NCBI GenBank assembly: GCA_018818065.1
Contig: JAHISV010000008.1
Span: 124,001 to 188,000, forward strand
Direction of reading: 5' to 3'
Source: Bacteroidota bacterium
GTDB taxonomy: Bacteria; Bacteroidota; Ignavibacteria; Ignavibacteriales; Melioribacteraceae
Length of the DNA: 64,000 nucleotides
Under the pieces are notes generated by a model that worked only from the letters and a program-made list of their open reading frames with translations, was not told the DNA's origin and did no database searches. Of this stretch, positions 45,881 through 55,382 are shown piece after piece. The position numbers and the translations under genes were made by a program. Each line of letters starts with the position of its first letter. Position 1 is the stretch's first letter.

Positions 45881-46927
45881 TTATAAAGATTCCCTATTTT
45901 TTTTCAACCGAAAGGCAAATTGCGACCCAAATCCAAGTTTGCTTTTTACCTCAATTTTCGACTTATGTGCTTCAATAATATGTTTGACGATGGATAGTCC
46001 CAATCCTGTGCCGCCAACAGTACGACTTCTGTCTCTATCAGTACGATAGAACCTTTCAAAAATCCTTCCTAAATCAGATTCAGATAATCCAATACCGGTG
46101 TCTCTCACAATAATTCTTCCGTATTCAACTTCATCTTCAACAATGACTTCAATTTTCCCTTTTTCAGAATATTTTATGGCATTTTGAATTAAATTGATCA
46201 TAACTTGCCGAATTCGCGATTTATCTCCGAACAAACTGATAGATTTATCAATCTCAGCCAACTTAAGTATTAGTTTTTTCTTTTCTGCCAGAGGTTTCAT
46301 TTCGTTCACGATCGCTTCTAAAAATTCGAATACATTAAAGTAATCAAAACTCATCCTCATCTGCCCTGACTCTATCATTGAAATGTCAATAAGGTCATTT
46401 AGCAGGTTATTCAGATTTCTTGTATGTGCCATTGCTTTACCAAGGAACTGCATGTTAACTTTTTCGTCGTGAATGGCACCATTCAACAAAGTTTCGATAA
46501 AACCCTGAATGGCAAATATTGGCGTCCTTAACTCGTGGGAAACATTTCCAAGAAATTCCGTTCGAACCTGTTCAAGTTTTTTTAGATTTGAAATATCGGC
46601 TTGCTTCGTTACAAACATAGTTTTAATTGCGCTTTCCAATTCAACAAGATAATTGCCTAATCTAATTTCTTCTGGAGATTTTAATTCATTGTTACTTATG
46701 TTTTCAATTATTTTTTTAAGTGTAAGTACTTCAGTACGATTCTTTTTCCCTGAATAGAAAACGAATAGAATTGTTAAAATAAGTAGGACAACTAGTCCTG
46801 CAAGGTAATAGAGCAACGATGCACTGATAATAACAGATATAAGTGAATGAAGAGCACTAACAAAAATTATTGTAAGAATGTAATTCGGTCGGGCGTATTT
46901 TAAATTTTCGTAAAAACTTTTAAACAT
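45881..46927 (-). CDS. PhoR-like sensor histidine kinase
   Basis: 348 residues from the ATG at 46927 (a longer frame from 46963 overlaps the regulator more). Two transmembrane helices near the N-terminus with little sequence between them ('ILTIIFVSALHSLISVIISASLLYYLAGLVVLL'-type, about 20-65), DHp with 'NVSHELRTPIFAIQGF', HATPase_c with 'NLIQNAIKYSEKG', 'VRDTGIGLSE' and 'VGGTGLGLSIVKHI'. The lack of a large periplasmic sensor fits PhoR-type regulation through partners. Start overlaps the regulator stop by 8 bp. Confidence 0.92.
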   Translation of the reverse strand: MFKSFYENLKYARPNYILTIIFVSALHSLISVIISASLLYYLAGLVVLLILTILFVFYSGKKNRTEVLTLKKIIENISNNELKSPEEIRLGNYLVELESAIKTMFVTKQADISNLKKLEQVRTEFLGNVSHELRTPIFAIQGFIETLLNGAIHDEKVNMQFLGKAMAHTRNLNNLLNDLIDISMIESGQMRMSFDYFNVFEFLEAIVNEMKPLAEKKKLILKLAEIDKSISLFGDKSRIRQVMINLIQNAIKYSEKGKIEVIVEDEVEYGRIIVRDTGIGLSESDLGRIFERFYRTDRDRSRTVGGTGLGLSIVKHIIEAHKSKIEVKSKLGFGSQFAFRLKKNRESL

Positions 46928-47609
46928 TTTTAAAGCGGTATCCAACACCTTTAATCGTTTCAATTAAGTCAGCATTTTCGCCTAATTTCTCCCTTATCTT
47001 TCTTACATGAACATCAATGGTTCTTTCTACAACATAAATGTCTTCGCCCCAAATCTCGGATAAGAGTTTTTCCCGTGAATATACTTTGTTGGGGCTAGAA
47101 GACAGACAAGAAAGAATTTCAAATTCCTTTTTAGGGAATACAACTTCCACTTCATTTACAAAAATCTTATAACTTTCACGATTTATTAGGATAGGTCCTA
47201 TTTTTATTATTGCTGCTTTCTCATCCTTGCCTTTAAAGCCATCCGATTTTCTTAAGTTTGATTTTACTCTTGCAATCAGCTTTGTTGGTGAAATAGGTTT
47301 CTGAATGAAATCATCCGCCCCAATGTTAAGAGCATGCACTTCATCTCGTTCACCACCTTTAGCCGTTAGAAAGATAACAGGAGTGTTTTCATGCTCCTTA
47401 ATTTTTCTTATTTGCGTACAAGTCTCGTATCCATCAAGCTTTGGCATCATTACATCGAGAATAATGAGATCAGGGTTTTCCTTAACCTTACTGAGAGCTT
47501 CCTCACCATCAAAGGCAGTGATAACATCAAATCCCTCCTGAATAAGATTATAGTGGAGAAACTCAACAATGTCTCTTTCGTCATCAACTAGCAAGATTTT
47601 TGTTTTCAT
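46920..47609 (-). CDS. OmpR/PhoB-family response regulator
   Basis: 229 residues: receiver domain with 'LLVDDE', phospho-acceptor Asp-52 ('LDVMMPKLDG'), Thr and Lys ('FLTAKG', 'QKPIS'); then a C-terminal winged helix (about 130-229) with 'VFPKKEFEILSCLSSSPNKVYSREKLL' region and 'VERTIDVHVRKIREKLG'. Partner of the kinase downstream. PhoB is the closest named relative, but no pst or phosphate genes are in the window. Confidence 0.93.
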   Translation of the reverse strand: MKTKILLVDDERDIVEFLHYNLIQEGFDVITAFDGEEALSKVKENPDLIILDVMMPKLDGYETCTQIRKIKEHENTPVIFLTAKGGERDEVHALNIGADDFIQKPISPTKLIARVKSNLRKSDGFKGKDEKAAIIKIGPILINRESYKIFVNEVEVVFPKKEFEILSCLSSSPNKVYSREKLLSEIWGEDIYVVERTIDVHVRKIREKLGENADLIETIKGVGYRFKNV

Positions 47610-47686
47610 ATTCGCAGCCTAATAATTGGTAAAAATTCTTCAAAGTTATCTCTCCCTCCCTCATCAGAACTTTACTTTTTATTCCA

Positions 47687-49576
47687 TTACAGTAAAAACT
47701 TCTCAATTCTCCCGGTTAATCCTTCAGGATCAATACCAAGCATTTTATGTAATTCTTTTTGAGTACCATGTTCAACGTAACCATCCGGCAATCCAATTCT
47801 CAAAATATCATTCTTATAACCATTGTCCGACAGATATTCAACAACTCCACTCCCAAATCCACCAACAATCGAGTTCTCTTCAAGGGTTACAATTTTATTG
47901 AATTTCTTAGCCGTGGAAATTATTAATTCTTCGTCCAGCGGCTTAATAAATCTCATGTTCACGACTTCGCAGTTTATTCCTCTTTCATGGAGTATACTGC
48001 TGGCTGCAAGTGAGTATTCCACCATTTTACCAACTGCTAATAATGCAACACTCTCTCCTTCTCTCTCAATTACACCTTTACCGAGTGGTAATTTTTCAAA
48101 GCCCTTTTTGATACTGACGCCAGAACCTTCACCACGAGGATATCTGACAGCAACCGGCCCGGAATATTCATTAATAGCACTGTAAAGCATGTCTCTTAAC
48201 TCTTGTTCATCCTTGGGTGCCATTATTATCATTTTTGGTATCAGTCGTAAATAAGATAAATCAAATGCGCCGTGGTGTGTTGGGCCATCAGCGCCAACTA
48301 ATCCAGCGCGGTCAATGGCAAACACAACATGTAAATCTTGTAGACTTATATCATGAATAATCTGATCAAATGCTCTTTGTAAAAAAGTTGAATAGATAGC
48401 AGCAACAGGAATAATCCCTTGTGTTGCCATACCTGCAGCAAAAGTGATTGCATGCTCTTCGGCAATTCCAACATCATAATATCTGTCCGGAATTTCTTTC
48501 TGTACAAAATCCAGCCCCGTTCCATCCGGCATTGCAGCAGTTATTGCAGCTACCTTACTGTTTTCTTTCATAATCTCTACAAGTGCTTTCCCAAAAATCG
48601 AAGTATAAGAAGGTCCTCCGGATGATTTTTTTAACTCCTTGCCAGTAACTTTATCAAACGGAGAAGATGCGTGCAATCTTTGGTGGTGCCCCTCGGCTGG
48701 TTTGTATCCCTTACCTTTCTCCGTTAGTGCATGGACAAGGATAGGACCAGGTAAATCTTTAACATGGTTAAAAAATCTTACAAGATGAGTGATGTTATGA
48801 CCATTTACCGGTCCAAAATATCTGAAGCCTAAAGCCTCAAATAACATTCCGGGAGTAATTATAGATTTTATTCCCGATTCCAGTCTTGCAGCTACTGATC
48901 TCAATCTGTCGCCAAATACATCTAACTTGCCAGTTAAGTCCCAAATAGCACCTTTAATTTTATTGTACTCAGGGTGAGATATCATCTCAGTAAAATAGTT
49001 TGAAATAGACCACTTGTTCTGAGAGATCGACATGTTATTATCATTTAATACAACAATCAGATTGCTTTTAATAAGACCCGAGTTATTCATAGCTTCATAA
49101 GCCATTCCGCCTGTCATCGCTCCATCACCAATAATGGCAATAACCTTATTATTGTCACCTTTAATATCTCTGGCAACTGCCATTCCCAAAGCTGAGGAAA
49201 TAGAGGTTGTCGCGTGTCCGGCACCGAAAGCGTCGTACTCACTCTCTGAGCGTTTCAGAAATCCGCTCAATCCATTAAGCTGCCTGATAGTAGTAAGCTT
49301 ATCCCGTCTGCCGGTTAATATCTTATGCGGATACGCTTGATGACCAGTATCCCAGACAATCTGATCAACGGGAGTATTGAACACATGATGCAGTGCTACT
49401 GTTAACTCAACTGTACCAAGTCCGCCGCCAAAATGTCCGCCAGTTTGGGAAATCACATCCACAAGATATTCGCGTACTTCACTGCACAATGTTCTTAAGT
49501 CAGCAATGTCCAGATCTCTGGTATCTTTTGGGGAATCAATATTAAACAAAATGTTATACTTTGATTTTTCTATCAT
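47687..49576 (-). CDS. dxs: 1-deoxy-D-xylulose-5-phosphate synthase
   Basis: 629 residues. Condenses pyruvate and glyceraldehyde 3-phosphate with thiamine diphosphate, first step of the MEP isoprenoid pathway. TPP motif 'GDGAMTGGMAYEAMN', 'HPHKIL'-type start of the first domain ('QAYPHKILTGR'), the transketolase signature 'DRAGLVGADGPTHHG', and the C-terminal domain 'EENSIVGGFGSGV'. Sits 12 bp after xseB, an order common in bacteria. Confidence 0.97.
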   Translation of the reverse strand: MIEKSKYNILFNIDSPKDTRDLDIADLRTLCSEVREYLVDVISQTGGHFGGGLGTVELTVALHHVFNTPVDQIVWDTGHQAYPHKILTGRRDKLTTIRQLNGLSGFLKRSESEYDAFGAGHATTSISSALGMAVARDIKGDNNKVIAIIGDGAMTGGMAYEAMNNSGLIKSNLIVVLNDNNMSISQNKWSISNYFTEMISHPEYNKIKGAIWDLTGKLDVFGDRLRSVAARLESGIKSIITPGMLFEALGFRYFGPVNGHNITHLVRFFNHVKDLPGPILVHALTEKGKGYKPAEGHHQRLHASSPFDKVTGKELKKSSGGPSYTSIFGKALVEIMKENSKVAAITAAMPDGTGLDFVQKEIPDRYYDVGIAEEHAITFAAGMATQGIIPVAAIYSTFLQRAFDQIIHDISLQDLHVVFAIDRAGLVGADGPTHHGAFDLSYLRLIPKMIIMAPKDEQELRDMLYSAINEYSGPVAVRYPRGEGSGVSIKKGFEKLPLGKGVIEREGESVALLAVGKMVEYSLAASSILHERGINCEVVNMRFIKPLDEELIISTAKKFNKIVTLEENSIVGGFGSGVVEYLSDNGYKNDILRIGLPDGYVEHGTQKELHKMLGIDPEGLTGRIEKFLL

Positions 49577-49587
49577 TCAAGCCCTCT

Positions 49588-49821
49588 TTATTCACTCTCT
49601 TCAGATTCAGTAGAAATGTTTTTCTCTAAATCCTTATTAAGTTCAGTAATTTTTACTTCAGCTTCCTTAAGCTTAGCGGCACATTTTTTTGACAGCACTG
49701 TGCCTTCTTCATAAAGCTCAATTGTCTGGTCGATTCCTGTATCTTCACTCTCTAGTAAATCAGAAATTTCCTGGAGTCGGGCCAGCATTTCTTCAAATTT
49801 TTGCTCTTTCTTTTTAACCAT
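49588..49821 (-). CDS. xseB: Exodeoxyribonuclease VII small subunit
   Basis: 77 residues: 'FEEMLARLQEISDLLES' and 'LYEEGTVLSKKCAAKLKEAEVKI' form the two-helix XseB signature. Overlaps the end of xseA by 8 bp, giving stoichiometric co-translation with the large subunit. Confidence 0.92.
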   Translation of the reverse strand: MVKKKEQKFEEMLARLQEISDLLESEDTGIDQTIELYEEGTVLSKKCAAKLKEAEVKITELNKDLEKNISTESEESE

Positions 49822-51001
49822 TTCTATTTACCACCACTTCCTTATCTACAAACTTAATTATAAAATCGTCATTACCAGAAAAGTTTTTTGCTTTTGGAAT
49901 AATAGAACCCTTCTGTTTAATGAGGGTAAAACCTTTTTTAAGAATTTTATCTACATTATTTGCTTCAATTGTTGCATTAATAAGTTCAAGATTATTCTTT
50001 GCATTAACGATAATTTTCTGAGTTGAATTATTAATACGATATAGCAAATTGTCCAGGAACTGAATTTTTGTCTTTATGAGGCCTTGTGGGTTTTTAAATC
50101 CGTAAGAATTTGAAATAGAATTAATTTCCTGTCGATAATTTCTAATTTTTCGAAATATTTTATCAGAAGAATTATATGAAAAATCAGCTATAAAGGCAAA
50201 AATTTCCTCTTTTTCCGGAGTCGCCAATTCCATGGCAGCCGTTGGTGTTGGAGCCCTTAGATCAGCAACAAAATCTGAAATCGTAAAATCTATTTCATGA
50301 CCCACAGCACTAATTATGGGGATACTGGATGCAAATATTTCTCTGGCTACTATCTCCTCATTAAATGCCCATAAGTCTTCAATGGAACCTCCACCGCGTC
50401 CGACAATAATCACATCAATATCTTTCCTTGTGTTCAACAAACGAATGCTTCTTACAATCTCCTCTGCAGCTCCCTGACCCTGAACCTTGCTTGCAGCGAT
50501 AATCAATTCTGCTATAGGATAGCGCCTATTTAAAACACTTATCATGTCACGCAGAGCCGCTCCGTCAATCGCCGTAACCACACCAATTTTTTCGGGAAAC
50601 CTTGGAATAGATTTTTTATGAACAGCTTCAAACAAACCTTCGGAGGAAAGCCGAAGCTTAAGTTTTTCAAAAGCTGCCTGAAGTTCCCCTTCACCGGCAG
50701 GTTTCATTGAACGGACGTCAATCTGATATGAACCTCTTGGCGGATAGACAGATAGCTTGCCAGTCACTATCACCTTCATCCCATCCTGAGGAGTGAAAAA
50801 GACGTAACTATTCACTCCTTTCCACATGGTACAATTTATCTGAGCATTTTTATCCTTCAAAGTAAAATACCAATGACCGGAAAAGTGAGGTTTGAAATTC
50901 GAAATTTCACCAATCAGGCTAACCTGGTTGAAATTTTCCTCAATAAGTTGTTTTACCGAAGCGGTTATTTCCGAAATTGTATATATAGCGTTGCCGTTCA
51001 T
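49814..51001 (-). CDS. xseA: Exodeoxyribonuclease VII large subunit
   Basis: 395 residues. N-terminal OB fold ('GHWYFTLKDKNAQINCTMW'), then the catalytic domain with 'GVVTAIDGAALRDMISVL', 'VIIVGRGGGSIEDLWAFNEE' and 'ISAVGHEIDFTISDFVADLRAPTPTAA', then a coiled coil. With XseB it degrades single-stranded DNA. Heads the xseA-xseB-dxs unit. Confidence 0.97.
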   Translation of the reverse strand: MNGNAIYTISEITASVKQLIEENFNQVSLIGEISNFKPHFSGHWYFTLKDKNAQINCTMWKGVNSYVFFTPQDGMKVIVTGKLSVYPPRGSYQIDVRSMKPAGEGELQAAFEKLKLRLSSEGLFEAVHKKSIPRFPEKIGVVTAIDGAALRDMISVLNRRYPIAELIIAASKVQGQGAAEEIVRSIRLLNTRKDIDVIIVGRGGGSIEDLWAFNEEIVAREIFASSIPIISAVGHEIDFTISDFVADLRAPTPTAAMELATPEKEEIFAFIADFSYNSSDKIFRKIRNYRQEINSISNSYGFKNPQGLIKTKIQFLDNLLYRINNSTQKIIVNAKNNLELINATIEANNVDKILKKGFTLIKQKGSIIPKAKNFSGNDDFIIKFVDKEVVVNRNG

Positions 51002-51042
51002 ATTTTGACTATGTTTTTTTTCATTCGATTAAATACTGTTGC

Positions 51043-51885
51043 CTAAAGATTTATTGAAAAGAAACTTGAATAAAGTCCTAAAGAAATCTCGTGAAAACTA
51101 TTGTTTGAATCATTAAAAGCATGGTTATAGCGGTATCTGCTGTAGAAGGTAAATACTGTTGAAACCTTAAACCACCCAACAGTTAACTCTGGTCCAAGTC
51201 CATTGGTTCCCTTAAAATCTCCAAAGAAAGTAATGCCGGGGGCTATGTATTCAATTGGCTCGAGTAAAAATATTTTCTTCAATCCAAGTCGCCCAATATG
51301 CTGGCTGCTGCCTTCGAATATATAAGAATATTCAAGGCTTAAATACAAATCAGGATAATTATAGCCATGGGAATAATATGTGAGAATTGGAATTTCCTTT
51401 GTTAAAGAGAATAAGGATTTTTCCTTTGTAAAAATAAGATTTGGTGACGGTAAACCAAAGACTACCCCACCAAAACAACAGGTAGTCAAAAGTCCTGGCG
51501 CACCGTCCATTGTAATATCAAAAGTGCTGGATAAAGCCAGTTCAAAAGTTTGACTTTCGAAATCATTTCCATCAACATCTGTAACTACCAATTTATATTT
51601 AACGTACAAGCTGTCAAACTTATAGGGTGAAAGATTTATTCTTATTTTATGATCCTCCGTAGCAGTTACTGATACCGGGATTTCATATTTGTCGGCAATT
51701 ATTACCCGTGAAAGAACTTCTTCCGGAGTAAAAAAAGACAATACAAAAGTATGCGGAACTTCAGGAGTAACGAATGAATCGATAAGAAATACTTCGTAGA
51801 AATCCGAGTCATCTTCAATACTCTGAGCCAACATGATGTTGTTGAAGAGACAAATGACCAGAATGAATACAAAAAATGTCTTCAC
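51043..51885 (-). CDS. Hypothetical secreted/outer-membrane protein
   Basis: 280 residues from the GTG at 51885, which has AGGAA upstream and opens onto a good signal peptide ('KTFFVFILVICLFNNIMLAQ'); the longer frame from 51927 is less likely. The N-terminal half is beta-rich and periplasmic-looking; the second half has strands typical of a small barrel ('LSLEYSYIFEG', 'VSTVFTFYSRYRYN', 'SFFSINL' at the end). A 'TTCCFGG' double cysteine is conspicuous. No family recognised; upstream of xseA in the same direction. Confidence 0.58.
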   Translation of the reverse strand: MKTFFVFILVICLFNNIMLAQSIEDDSDFYEVFLIDSFVTPEVPHTFVLSFFTPEEVLSRVIIADKYEIPVSVTATEDHKIRINLSPYKFDSLYVKYKLVVTDVDGNDFESQTFELALSSTFDITMDGAPGLLTTCCFGGVVFGLPSPNLIFTKEKSLFSLTKEIPILTYYSHGYNYPDLYLSLEYSYIFEGSSQHIGRLGLKKIFLLEPIEYIAPGITFFGDFKGTNGLGPELTVGWFKVSTVFTFYSRYRYNHAFNDSNNSFHEISLGLYSSFFSINL

Positions 51886-51999
51886 ATCAATTCCTGTTAA
51901 AGTGAGTAATAAAAATAACCATTCCATGGTAAAGATATCATAAAATATTAATAGAGTTAACTGCTCTTAGATATCCCAAGAACAGGATTAGGTTTTTAC

Positions 52000-52007
52000 T
52001 ATATTTG
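52000..52007 (+). promoter_or_regulatory. Candidate Bacteroidota -7 box for surE
   Basis: TATATTTG fits TAnnTTTG and would start the transcript about 25 nt before the surE TTG. No good -33 TTTG is present. Confidence 0.3.
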
Positions 52008-52038
52008 TACTTACAATGCTACTAAAATAGGATAATAA

Positions 52039-52803
52039 TTGAGAATACTAGTAAGTAATGATGATGGGATTGATGCTGAAGGGATTGGGGCATTAGCCGA
52101 AAAGCTTAGAGAAATTGGTGAAGTGACTGTGGTTGCGCCAAGAACCGAGCAGAGTGCTGTTGGGCATAAAATAACCATGAAAAATCCGCTACGTGTAACT
52201 GACTATAAAAAGAATGGAAAGTTTTTCGGTTATGCCGTTGATGGAACACCGGCAGACTGTGTTAAGATGGGAATCAGGAATATCCTTCATAAAAAACCGG
52301 ACATTGTAGTTTCCGGAATTAACCATGGTTCTAATACTGCTATTAATACAATTTATTCAGGAACTGTTTCCGCCGCCAGAGAAGCAGCAATTATGGACGT
52401 GCCAGCGATAGCCGTTTCTATTACAAGCCATGATCCGGCTCAATTTGACACAGCCGCTGAAATTGTGAATAAGCTTGTCCTGCTGGTTGTAAAACATGGG
52501 CTGCCAACTGGTACTTGTTTAAACGTGAATGTGCCTGATTTACCAAGGGAACAAATTAAAGGTGTTCTGCTTACAAAGCAGGGTACTTCGAAGTGGGACG
52601 ACATTTACGAGGAAAGATTTGACCCTTATGGTAAAAAATACTTTTGGCTGACTGGCGTACTACTTGAGACAGATAAGGATTTGGATAGGGATCAATGTGC
52701 AATAACCAATAATTATGTCTCTGTTTCTCCAATTCATTTTGATCTTACTGATTATGAAACCTTTGAGAAAATGAAATCCTGGCAAATTGAAAACATTGGA
52801 TAA
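52039..52803 (+). CDS. surE: 5'/3'-nucleotidase SurE
   Basis: 254 residues. Metal-binding 'SNDDGIDAEGI' with Asp-8 and Asp-9, 'APRTEQSAVGHKIT' with the catalytic Ser, and 'VSGINHGSNTA' with the conserved Asn. The enzyme dephosphorylates nucleoside monophosphates and short polyphosphates. TTG start with AGGA upstream. First gene of the plus-strand run to comF. Confidence 0.96.
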   Translation: MRILVSNDDGIDAEGIGALAEKLREIGEVTVVAPRTEQSAVGHKITMKNPLRVTDYKKNGKFFGYAVDGTPADCVKMGIRNILHKKPDIVVSGINHGSNTAINTIYSGTVSAAREAAIMDVPAIAVSITSHDPAQFDTAAEIVNKLVLLVVKHGLPTGTCLNVNVPDLPREQIKGVLLTKQGTSKWDDIYEERFDPYGKKYFWLTGVLLETDKDLDRDQCAITNNYVSVSPIHFDLTDYETFEKMKSWQIENIG

Positions 52804-52824
52804 TGTATTGGAAAGAATTAAAAC

Positions 52825-54945
52825 GTGACCGAAACACTACAAAACATATCATTCGAATTTTCTGTGCCAGCGTTTATTGTGATCATATTCGGTTTGATTG
52901 CAATATTTTTGTCAGCTGTTTATTATAGATTTTCAATCCCGCCAATTTCACGGGCTGTAAAATTATCTCTAATCTCACTTCGGTCACTTTCACTTTTTCT
53001 AATTATTTTGCTTCTATTCGAATTAGTGCTTTTGCTATCTTACTCTGAAGAAAAAGCAGCAGTAAATTATTTATTTATCGATAAATCCATGTCTATTACT
53101 GCCACAGATAGTATCAACAGATCCAATGAAATCAATAACCTGATCGAAGACCTGAAATCCGACAGTCTATATTTTGAGACTTATATTTTCGGTAGCAATG
53201 TATCGAGAACCGGCATTGATAGTTTACAACATATAAGATATGCGGATAACACCACAAATTTTGAAAATGTATTTAATGTTCTTGCCAATACTAATAGCGA
53301 AATTGCATCAGTTGTTATTATAAGCGATGGAATAATAAATGCCGGTAAAAATCCTTTATATCAAACTGACAACTTTAATTTTCCAATTTTTACCGTCGGT
53401 GTTGGTGATATTAGTGTTAGTGAAGATATTGAATTGGCTAAAGTTGATTTTAACGAATACATGTATCTGAATAAGCCAACCGTTATTGAGGTTGGAGTAA
53501 TGAACAACCGGGATAATGTTACTTCTACTATTATTGAATTGATCGACAACAATAAACCAGTAGCTACCCAAAAAGTGGTTTTGCAGAAGAACACTTATTC
53601 AAATTTCAATTTAGAGTATGTTCCTTCCACTGTTAGAATGAAAAACCTTCTGGTAAGAATTATTGGGTTCAATGGGGAAAACAATATTGTCAACAACGCA
53701 AAATCATTCATGGTAAATGTACTTTCAGATAAACATAAAATCGGCTTTATTTCTTCCTCCCCTTCTCCCGATTATGCAAGAATGATTGATGTAATTTCAA
53801 AGAATGATAAATACGATGTCATTGATTACACATGGGTAACCGGTGACAAAAATGTCAAAAATCGAAAATTGTCCGAACTGGACCATGTTGATGCGCTTAT
53901 ACTTTCCGGCTTCCCTACAAGAAATACACCAGACAATATAGTCAGATCAGTTAAACAATTATTAACAAAAAACAACATCCCTTTTCTATTTCAGCTTACG
54001 AATTTAACAGATCCTATCAAATTAAAACTGATTGATGACTTACTTCCCTTTAAGATCAAGGAGTCCAATCAGGAAAGAGGCAGAAGAGCCGCTCATTTGA
54101 GGTCGAGTCACGCCTTAGCGCTTAACATGGGCGCAGCAGAAGAATATGCCAAACTTCCTCCAATTCATCTCAGCAATTGGGATATTGAATTAAGGCAAAA
54201 TACTCTTACACTAATGGACGCGAAGCAGAATTCTGCCTCAACACCAGAACCGATTATTGTTACAAGTACCGTCCCGCGGAAAACTGTTTCTATTTTCGGT
54301 TACAATTTTTGGAAATGGGAATTACGCCAGGATAACCAATTATTCTTTAATCATTTTTTCAACAATATCATTTCCTGGCTAATTACAGAAACCGATTTGG
54401 AAAGGTTAAAATTATCCCTGAATAAAAATACATTTGCACTTGGCGAAGAGGTCATCCCTTCAGTAAGACTTTTCGATCAATTATTGCAGCCTTTTAGCAA
54501 CGCCGAGGTTAAGATAACAACATCCATGAAGCATGAAATTAACGAGATACTGCTGACAAATCTTGGAGAAGGCAGATATTCAGGATCAATAAATGACCTT
54601 AAACCAGGGCGCTACCAGATAAAAGCATCTGCCAAATCTGATTTGGGTACCTGGTCAGAAGATTCTGTAGAGATAAAAGTGGAAGCAGTCAGCTCTGAAA
54701 TGTTAAATAATATCATGAATATTCAGTTACTTTCAGGATTAAGCCAGGCTACGCAGGGAAAATTTTACTATATTCGTGACACAAAGGGACTTAAAAATAA
54801 CCTTATAGAAAACCCACAAAATAAATTTTACTCAAGTATTAGTGAGAAGAGAATTAACCCTCTTTTTAATTACTTTTATCTTTGGGTATTAATCACACTT
54901 TTTTCTTTGGAATGGTTAATTAGGAAGAGAGCAGGTATGAATTAA
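52825..54945 (+). CDS. Membrane protein with von Willebrand factor A-like domain
   Basis: 706 residues. Two N-terminal transmembrane helices ('AFIVIIFGLIAIFLSAVYY', 'LSLFLIILLLFELVLLL'), then a vWA-like region beginning 'VNYLFIDKSMSITATDS' (Asp-x-Ser-x-Ser metal site; here Asp-Lys-Ser-Met-Ser) and 'VVIISDGIINAGK', extended beta-rich periplasmic domains, and a C-terminal helix 'YFYLWVLITLFSLEWLI' followed by a positive tail. This resembles the BatA/BatB-like or CARDB-containing membrane vWA proteins, but no MoxR ATPase or other Bat partner lies nearby. GTG start, 21 bp after surE. Confidence 0.68.
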   Translation: MTETLQNISFEFSVPAFIVIIFGLIAIFLSAVYYRFSIPPISRAVKLSLISLRSLSLFLIILLLFELVLLLSYSEEKAAVNYLFIDKSMSITATDSINRSNEINNLIEDLKSDSLYFETYIFGSNVSRTGIDSLQHIRYADNTTNFENVFNVLANTNSEIASVVIISDGIINAGKNPLYQTDNFNFPIFTVGVGDISVSEDIELAKVDFNEYMYLNKPTVIEVGVMNNRDNVTSTIIELIDNNKPVATQKVVLQKNTYSNFNLEYVPSTVRMKNLLVRIIGFNGENNIVNNAKSFMVNVLSDKHKIGFISSSPSPDYARMIDVISKNDKYDVIDYTWVTGDKNVKNRKLSELDHVDALILSGFPTRNTPDNIVRSVKQLLTKNNIPFLFQLTNLTDPIKLKLIDDLLPFKIKESNQERGRRAAHLRSSHALALNMGAAEEYAKLPPIHLSNWDIELRQNTLTLMDAKQNSASTPEPIIVTSTVPRKTVSIFGYNFWKWELRQDNQLFFNHFFNNIISWLITETDLERLKLSLNKNTFALGEEVIPSVRLFDQLLQPFSNAEVKITTSMKHEINEILLTNLGEGRYSGSINDLKPGRYQIKASAKSDLGTWSEDSVEIKVEAVSSEMLNNIMNIQLLSGLSQATQGKFYYIRDTKGLKNNLIENPQNKFYSSISEKRINPLFNYFYLWVLITLFSLEWLIRKRAGMN

Positions 54946-54956
54946 AAGGAATTGAG

Positions 54957-55373
54957 ATGAATAATTTTATTACTCTTACAGAAAATGAAATAGTTAACTA
55001 TGACTTGATGGACAATGAACACAGGGAGTTAGTTAGTCTGGTAAATGAAATATTCTCAAAGATTGGAAAGCTTGACCGGGACGAAAATTTAACTTACATA
55101 AAAAAGCTGGTTGATCATATTCGTAAGCATTTTGATTCTGAAGAAAACTGTATGAAGCAATTTAAATACTATGGTTATATTTCACATAAGCTTGAGCATG
55201 ATCGTTTTTATAATAAATTGCTCTCCTTTTCAGTAAAAGTTGAGGAGGAAAAAACCGGCATCACACTCGATTTGCTGCAATCAATTAAAACCTGGTTCTT
55301 TAACCACCTGGAAATGAATGACAAAAAATGTGCTAAACATTTTATTGAATCTCTGGCGTCCGAAACAAATTAG
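54957..55373 (+). CDS. Bacteriohemerythrin
   Basis: 138 residues forming a four-helix bundle with the di-iron ligand set: His in 'DNEHREL', His and Glu in 'IRKHFDSEENCM', His-x3-His in 'SHKLEHDRF', and His-x4-Asp in 'FNHLEMNDKKC'. All ligands are intact, so it should bind O2 reversibly at a di-iron centre; roles proposed for such proteins include oxygen delivery, sensing and iron handling. ATG start with GGAATTGAG upstream, 11 bp after the vWA gene. Confidence 0.93.
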   Translation: MNNFITLTENEIVNYDLMDNEHRELVSLVNEIFSKIGKLDRDENLTYIKKLVDHIRKHFDSEENCMKQFKYYGYISHKLEHDRFYNKLLSFSVKVEEEKTGITLDLLQSIKTWFFNHLEMNDKKCAKHFIESLASETN

Positions 55374-55382
55374 TAGAATAGA

